From NCBI GenBank assembly GCA_051004815.1, contig JBPCJY010000074.1:1-9065 (forward strand): a stretch of 9,065 nucleotides of DNA, given 5' to 3'. A model generated the notes under the pieces. It ran no database searches and was not told the DNA's origin. It saw nothing but the letters and a program-made list of their open reading frames with translations. Positions 6,262 through 9,065 of this stretch are shown here, piece by piece (position 1 is the first letter of the stretch; every line of letters begins with the position of its first letter). This DNA comes from JBBQXY01 sp051004815. Its GTDB lineage: Bacteria; Chloroflexota; Ktedonobacteria; Ktedonobacterales; Ktedonobacteraceae. A program made the translations under genes and the position numbers.

Positions 6262-6457
6262 GATCTACCTCGGAAGGCCCTGAGAACATACCAATCAAGT
6301 CAACAAAGGGATCCTCATTTTCTCCGATGCCCTCTCCGGCAAGAAACAGGTCCAAAGCCCTCCGTAGTATCTCTGCTTCTGTGGTACCTTGTTGCTGAGC
6401 AAGTCGCTTCACAGCCCTATCCTGAGCTGATGTGATATACGTTTGTTTGCGAACCAA
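6242..6457 (-). CDS. Ribbon-helix-helix-type antitoxin (VapB role)
   Basis: A 71-residue protein starting at TTG (6455-6457), reading VRKQTYITSAQDRAVKRLAQ, then QGTTEAEILRRALDLFL: a short beta strand and two helices, the plan of CopG/RHH antitoxins, which bind DNA as dimers and wrap the toxin with their acidic tail (here GENEDPFVDLIGMFSGPSEVDHDD). An in-frame ATG at 6478 would add seven residues (MEVIIIE), but a TATAAT box (6490-6485) puts the transcript start near it, leaving GGAGGTGA as the ribosome site for the TTG. The frame extends open further upstream to 6550, but that part has no antitoxin-like sequence. It overlaps the PIN toxin gene by 20 bases and probably represses its own promoter. 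Confidence 0.82.
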   Translation of the reverse strand: MVRKQTYITSAQDRAVKRLAQQQGTTEAEILRRALDLFLAGEGIGENEDPFVDLIGMFSGPSEVDHDDIYR

Positions 6458-6484
6458 TTCTATGATAATCACCTCCATGATGTC

Positions 6485-6513
6485 ATTATACAACATTCTA
6501 GAGACTTTGCCAC
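6485..6513 (-). promoter_or_regulatory. Promoter of the antitoxin-toxin pair
   Basis: On the reverse strand, a perfect -10 TATAAT (6490-6485) is preceded at 17-18 bp by a weak -35 (TGGCAA or GTGGCA). It lies between the GNAT stop and the antitoxin. The predicted transcript start is about 6478, almost on the possible ATG. Confidence 0.55.
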
Positions 6514-6546
6514 TCTGTAAAGCACATTGCAATGGATAAGAAAGGT

Positions 6547-7035
6547 TCACGGCCTCACAACGAGTTGGTAGATAGGTTCTCCTTCCATAGTATCCCCGGT
6601 TGGTTGAAATCCCGCTCCGGTATATAAATGCTGCGCCCGTGTATTATCTGGATGCACAGTGAGGCGAATGGAACGGCAGTGAGCATGCTGCTGCTTGACG
6701 GAATCAAGCAACAGCAGCAATGCTTTCTTTCCGTACCCTTGCCCCTGGTACGTGCGATCAATAAAAAAGTGGTAGAGCCAGTAAGTGTCTGCACTGCCTG
6801 GCTCATAGGCTAACTCGGTGAAGCCAATCATCTGGCTCTGAGCGTAGAATGCATAAGGCAGCCAAAGTAATCCTCCTGGACGAATATACGCTTTGGCAAG
6901 AGCAATGGCAGCAATGGGAACCGTATCCGCAATAAAGCGTTGTTGTTCAGGATGCACGGCCAGCCGAAGCGTGGCCCGCCAATTCTCTCGCGTAACTTCA
7001 CGCATGGTCAATTCGTCATTCTGATTACTGTTCAT
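6547..7035 (-). CDS. GNAT-family N-acetyltransferase
   Basis: A 162-residue GNAT enzyme, transferring an acetyl group from acetyl-CoA to an amine. The acetyl-CoA pyrophosphate loop is visible as Y96-Q-G-Q-G-Y-G-K103 (motif A, pattern Q/RxxGxG/A) after the strand YHFFIDR. Motif B follows: HPDNTRAQHLYTGAGF (128-143) with the usual general-acid tyrosine candidate Y138. The start MREVTRENWRATL and end EGEPIYQLVV resemble BltD-like spermidine/diamine acetyltransferases, so a polyamine or small amine is a reasonable substrate guess. The ATG at 7035 has AAAGG eight bases upstream; an internal ATG ten codons later is the alternative. It lies only 11 bases after the PhnD-like gene, making it the third gene of that operon. 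Confidence 0.88.
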   Translation of the reverse strand: MNSNQNDELTMREVTRENWRATLRLAVHPEQQRFIADTVPIAAIALAKAYIRPGGLLWLPYAFYAQSQMIGFTELAYEPGSADTYWLYHFFIDRTYQGQGYGKKALLLLLDSVKQQHAHCRSIRLTVHPDNTRAQHLYTGAGFQPTGDTMEGEPIYQLVVRP

Positions 7036-7046
7036 CTCTCTGCCTT

Positions 7047-7850
7047 TCAGCCAGACTGTACCCGCTCACATATAGCACGTATATCATTGTAATCAGCGTC
7101 CGTAACAGCTACAAAGTGATCAATCCCCCCCGCGTGCAGTACCCTCGCTACAGCAGGATCACTATGCATCGTCAGCAGAGCTTCGCGCATCTGACATTTC
7201 AGACCATTATCGAGTCTCCTCGCTACCACCACAGGCGGGATACTCGATGGTCCCAACACAGCAACCACCCGCAACCGGAACGCAAGGTCTTTATCCTGCA
7301 TGAGCAACACGTCCAGTACATGTGAATCGATAGCTGTAGCATCAGCCTTTCCGTCCAGCACCATTTGCAGTGAGCGTTGGTGCGAGCCTGTCTCTATCAT
7401 CGTGCCGAAATGGCGCAACGTTTTGCCCTGCTCAAGTAAACTGGCACAAACGATGTTGTAGCCAGAATGAGATGTTGCCTGATTGTATGCCCACACACAG
7501 CCAGCTAGAGCATCGAATGAACCATACAGACTATCGCTGCGCACAACAACATCGGAAAAGTACACCGGTCTGTTCTGATAGCGCACGCCCCGCAAAACGG
7601 GTGCCGCTAGCAGCTCAATAGAGCTTTCAGGTGCATCAACCAGCTGCACATAGGGCAAGCAGCACAGAAAACCCACATCCACCTGCCCAGCTACAATATC
7701 CTCAAAGGATTGCCCAACGCTCAGCCTCGTGGGATACCCCACTTTTTCACCAATATAGCGGGCAATATATTCATACGTGGGGTAGATAGTAGGCGCGAGA
7801 AACGTCGCAAAGCGGATCGCCGTTGCATTGTGCAAGTATGTCACGTTCAT
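7047..7850 (-). CDS. PhnD-like periplasmic-binding-fold protein without signal peptide
   Basis: A 267-residue protein of the PhnD/SsuA/transferrin-like substrate-binding group. The start is the ATG at 7850, nine bases after AGGAGGG; a TTG at 7859 is too close to that site. Family features: IYPTYEYIARYIGEKVGYPT followed by LSVGQSFEDIVAGQVDVGFLC and LPYVQLV (lobe 1 strand-helix pattern, about 20-70), PVLRGVRYQNRPVYFSDVVV, then 'GCVWAYNQATSHSGYNIV' corresponding to the usual ligand-site stretch after the hinge, and LQMVLDGKADATAIDSHVLD. Relatives bind phosphate, phosphonates or sulfonates outside the cell for ABC import. Here there is no signal peptide or lipobox, and no permease or ATPase gene nearby, so it probably binds its ligand inside the cell. 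The ligand is unknown. Middle gene of a three-gene operon. Confidence 0.85.
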   Translation of the reverse strand: MNVTYLHNATAIRFATFLAPTIYPTYEYIARYIGEKVGYPTRLSVGQSFEDIVAGQVDVGFLCCLPYVQLVDAPESSIELLAAPVLRGVRYQNRPVYFSDVVVRSDSLYGSFDALAGCVWAYNQATSHSGYNIVCASLLEQGKTLRHFGTMIETGSHQRSLQMVLDGKADATAIDSHVLDVLLMQDKDLAFRLRVVAVLGPSSIPPVVVARRLDNGLKCQMREALLTMHSDPAVARVLHAGGIDHFVAVTDADYNDIRAICERVQSG

Positions 7851-7855
7851 ACGTA

Positions 7856-8503
7856 TCAACCCTCCTGGTAGGTAATTTCTCGAATAGTAGGTCTGACTCC
7901 AGCCCTCCCATACGTGTAGTAGCGCGTCTTCTGCAAAAGCATAGTGTTTCCGCTTAATCCGCTGGGCATATTCCCATTGTGCAGCCGAATCCAGTCATAG
8001 CAGTTCGGTGCTATCTCGTAAGCAGCATACTGATGGTTCGCGGTATGTTTAAGCTGGAATTTTACCGCGGGGTCATTGAGCAAAACGAGATTGCACCAGT
8101 TCCCTTCCTGTAGCTCCAGTGAGGAGTAGCTCAGCAGACCGGGCGTGTTCACCAGCTCTGCCACCAGCTTTTTATCCATAATGCGCAGGTCAGCCGCGAT
8201 TGATGGTCTAAGCGGCTTGAGTTTTCCGCTCACAAAACCAACAAAAGCCAGCTCATTGTGCAGCAATAACTCCTCTGGCTTGTAAATAGCCAGCCGATGC
8301 GTGCGCCTGCGACGCTCGTCCAGGTAATAAAACACAGGTTGTACCTGCACCGTACTGGTTTCCTGCGCAAGCGGGCGCAGTGTAACTAACACGCGTTGTG
8401 CCATGTAGCGAAGGATCACAAGATCTAACTTCGCCTTTCTCACACAAGGCTGTACAAAATCGGCGCGTACCTCGCCTTCGTTCAATTGGATATTTTTGTC
8501 CAT
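7856..8503 (-). CDS. Conserved-looking unknown protein, first gene of the PhnD-like operon
   Basis: A 215-residue protein from the ATG at 8503, preceded three bases away by GAGGAG (8507-8512); a GTG at 8518 preceded by AAGGA would add five residues. I do not recognise the family. There is no signal peptide or membrane segment. The first half is strand-rich (VLVTLRPLAQ, VQVQPVFYYLDE, HRLAIYKPEELLLHNELAFVG). The second half has an aromatic stretch that looks functionally constrained: LSYSSLELQEGNWCNLVLLND, then HQYAAYEIAPNCYDWIRLHNG and LLQKTRYYTYG. The pattern 'G.W.NLVL...H..AA....P..Y...RLH' could fit a small ligand-binding or dimeric alpha/beta-barrel protein, but this is speculation. Its stop overlaps the spacer just before the PhnD-like ATG (5 bases), so the two are tightly linked and may share a ligand or pathway. 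Confidence 0.8.
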   Translation of the reverse strand: MDKNIQLNEGEVRADFVQPCVRKAKLDLVILRYMAQRVLVTLRPLAQETSTVQVQPVFYYLDERRRRTHRLAIYKPEELLLHNELAFVGFVSGKLKPLRPSIAADLRIMDKKLVAELVNTPGLLSYSSLELQEGNWCNLVLLNDPAVKFQLKHTANHQYAAYEIAPNCYDWIRLHNGNMPSGLSGNTMLLQKTRYYTYGRAGVRPTIREITYQEG

Positions 8504-8518
8504 ATGCTCCTCTACCAC

Positions 8519-8871
8519 ATGTCCTTAGAGCTACATGAGCTCAAGTCGCATGTGTTCATCAATTATTTGTAGGCATCACGACAGCAGATAGCTCTCACAG
8601 GAAAAACAAGCCATGAAAGTTCCATCACAAAGTAAGGTGTGAGAGCTGTTAGAATAGAGAAAAGGCGACTGTTTTAGTCGATGCTGCTGAATGAGCCTGG
8701 TGCATGGGTAGAAGAGCAGAAAAAGGGATGAGGATGTGAAGTGTTCACATTAAGGAAAGCGAGGTTAAGTGGTCGTTGCGACCTTCCAGTCTGTTTCATT
8801 ACACGAACTCCAGTAGAATGTTGGTCCCCAGGAGATAAACATGAGCATGTTTCTCAAAAGAAAATACTCTG
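8519..8871 (-). promoter_or_regulatory. Long hairpin-rich 5' leader of the PhnD-like operon
   Basis: Between the predicted transcript start (about 8871) and the first gene lie about 355 bases. On the reverse strand they can form several hairpins: AAACATG/CATGTTT (8837-8852), GGTCG/CGACC (8771-8783), CGACT/AGTCG (8666-8680), the 10-bp repeat at 8590-8647, and GAGCT/AGCTC (8528-8542). The last competes with CTCTA/TAGAG (8526-8530 with 8510-8514), which would cover part of the ribosome site. A 41-codon reading frame (8799 to 8674), with GGAG eight bases before its ATG, could be a leader peptide but looks poor. No known riboswitch is recognised. Confidence 0.45.
8590..8647 (-). promoter_or_regulatory. 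Inverted repeat in the operon leader
   Basis: AGCTCTCACA (8590-8599) is the exact reverse complement of TGTGAGAGCT (8638-8647), separated by 38 bases. In the reverse-strand transcript it would close a large stem-loop about 90 nt before the start codon. Alternatively it is a pair of protein-binding half-sites. Confidence 0.45.
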
Positions 8872-8877
8872 GTTACG

Positions 8878-8906
8878 ATTATAAGCTAGAGTTTGCGTTC
8901 TGTCAA
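8878..8906 (-). promoter_or_regulatory. Perfect sigma-70 consensus promoter
   Basis: Read on the reverse strand, TTGACA (8906-8901) is followed by exactly 17 bp and TATAAT (8883-8878), the full consensus at the optimal spacing. Transcription would start near 8871 and run toward the unknown/PhnD-like/GNAT operon. Confidence 0.85.
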
Positions 8907-9065
8907 TAAAGCAAAAGGCCCGGCAGATATTTGGAGAGAAGGGGTGTCATTCTGAGTGCCGCGCAGAATCTCTGGTGGGCCAGCAGACAGATTCTTTGCT
9001 GCCCTCCGAACTACAGCCAGGACCACTCTCCCCTCCCCTCCCAGGGCGTCTTGTTTCCACATATC
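8907..9065. other. Non-coding end of window
   Basis: Apart from the REP-like palindrome I see nothing here: no ORF, RNA gene or convincing promoter up to the window edge. A C-rich run (about 9026-9042) closes the segment. Confidence 0.4.
8945..9015. repeat. REP-like imperfect palindrome
   Basis: A 27-base left arm (8945-8971, TGTCATTCTGAG to AGAATCT) and a right arm (8989-9015, AGATTCTTTGCTGCC to ACTACA) are inverted copies matching at 20 of 27 positions by my count, with a 17-nt loop. The motif TCATTCTGAG...AGAATCT resembles dispersed palindromes I know from Chloroflexota and other genomes. The right arm has more substitutions, suggesting a decayed copy. Confidence 0.6.

Noticed and set aside
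5971..6435. Forward-strand ORF of 154 residues
   Set aside because: It is antisense to the PIN toxin and antitoxin genes and has no ribosome site or recognisable motif.
8674..8799. 41-codon leader ORF on the reverse strand
   Set aside because: It has a possible GGAG site, but the peptide (Ser/His/Pro/Phe-rich) shows no run of one amino acid or other attenuation feature, so I mention it only within the leader.
1..9065. CRISPR array, rRNA or complete insertion sequence
   Set aside because: No regularly spaced direct repeats, rRNA signatures, or transposase gene with terminal repeats are visible.

Overview
The window looks like a chromosomal piece of a bacterium of the Chloroflexota, most likely the Ktedonobacteria. 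This rests only on the mix of gene families (a DUF4331 protein paired with a Tat-exported partner, a stand-alone PhnD-like protein, many toxin-antitoxin remnants) and a dispersed palindrome of a type I associate with that phylum, so the assignment is tentative. It reads as an accessory region in decay: at least four genes are visibly broken.

Region 1 (about 1-2480) is AT-rich and looks like the remains of a small element integrated at a tRNA gene. A complete tRNA-Leu(CAG) is followed by a terminator hairpin, a HEPN-domain protein, a second strong hairpin terminator, and a reverse-strand C-terminal scrap of a tyrosine integrase. Next comes a three-gene reverse-strand operon: a DUF3467-like protein, a 73-residue unknown protein, and a Doc/Fic toxin that carries one in-frame stop codon.

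Region 2 (about 2520-3650) is GC-richer. It holds an NCS1-family purine/cytosine-type permease that has lost its middle third through an out-of-frame deletion. A small hypothetical gene follows on the reverse strand (3649-3918).

Region 3 (4132-5607, reverse) is a two-gene operon: a DUF4331 protein, then a small protein with a twin-arginine signal. Some 370 bases upstream of it hold no convincing gene.

Region 4 (5980-6478, reverse) is a VapBC-like toxin-antitoxin pair. The antitoxin looks intact with its own promoter, but the PIN toxin has lost its middle and one acidic catalytic residue.

Region 5 (6547-8906, reverse) is the most intact unit. A perfect sigma-70 consensus promoter at 8878-8906 (TTGACA, 17 bp, TATAAT) reads through a leader of about 360 nucleotides rich in hairpins. 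It continues into three tightly packed genes: an unknown 215-residue protein, a PhnD-like ligand-binding protein without a signal peptide, and a GNAT acetyltransferase. With no permease or ATPase beside it, the PhnD-like protein may act as an intracellular ligand binder rather than in transport. The window ends in non-coding DNA with an imperfect REP-like palindrome (8945-9015).
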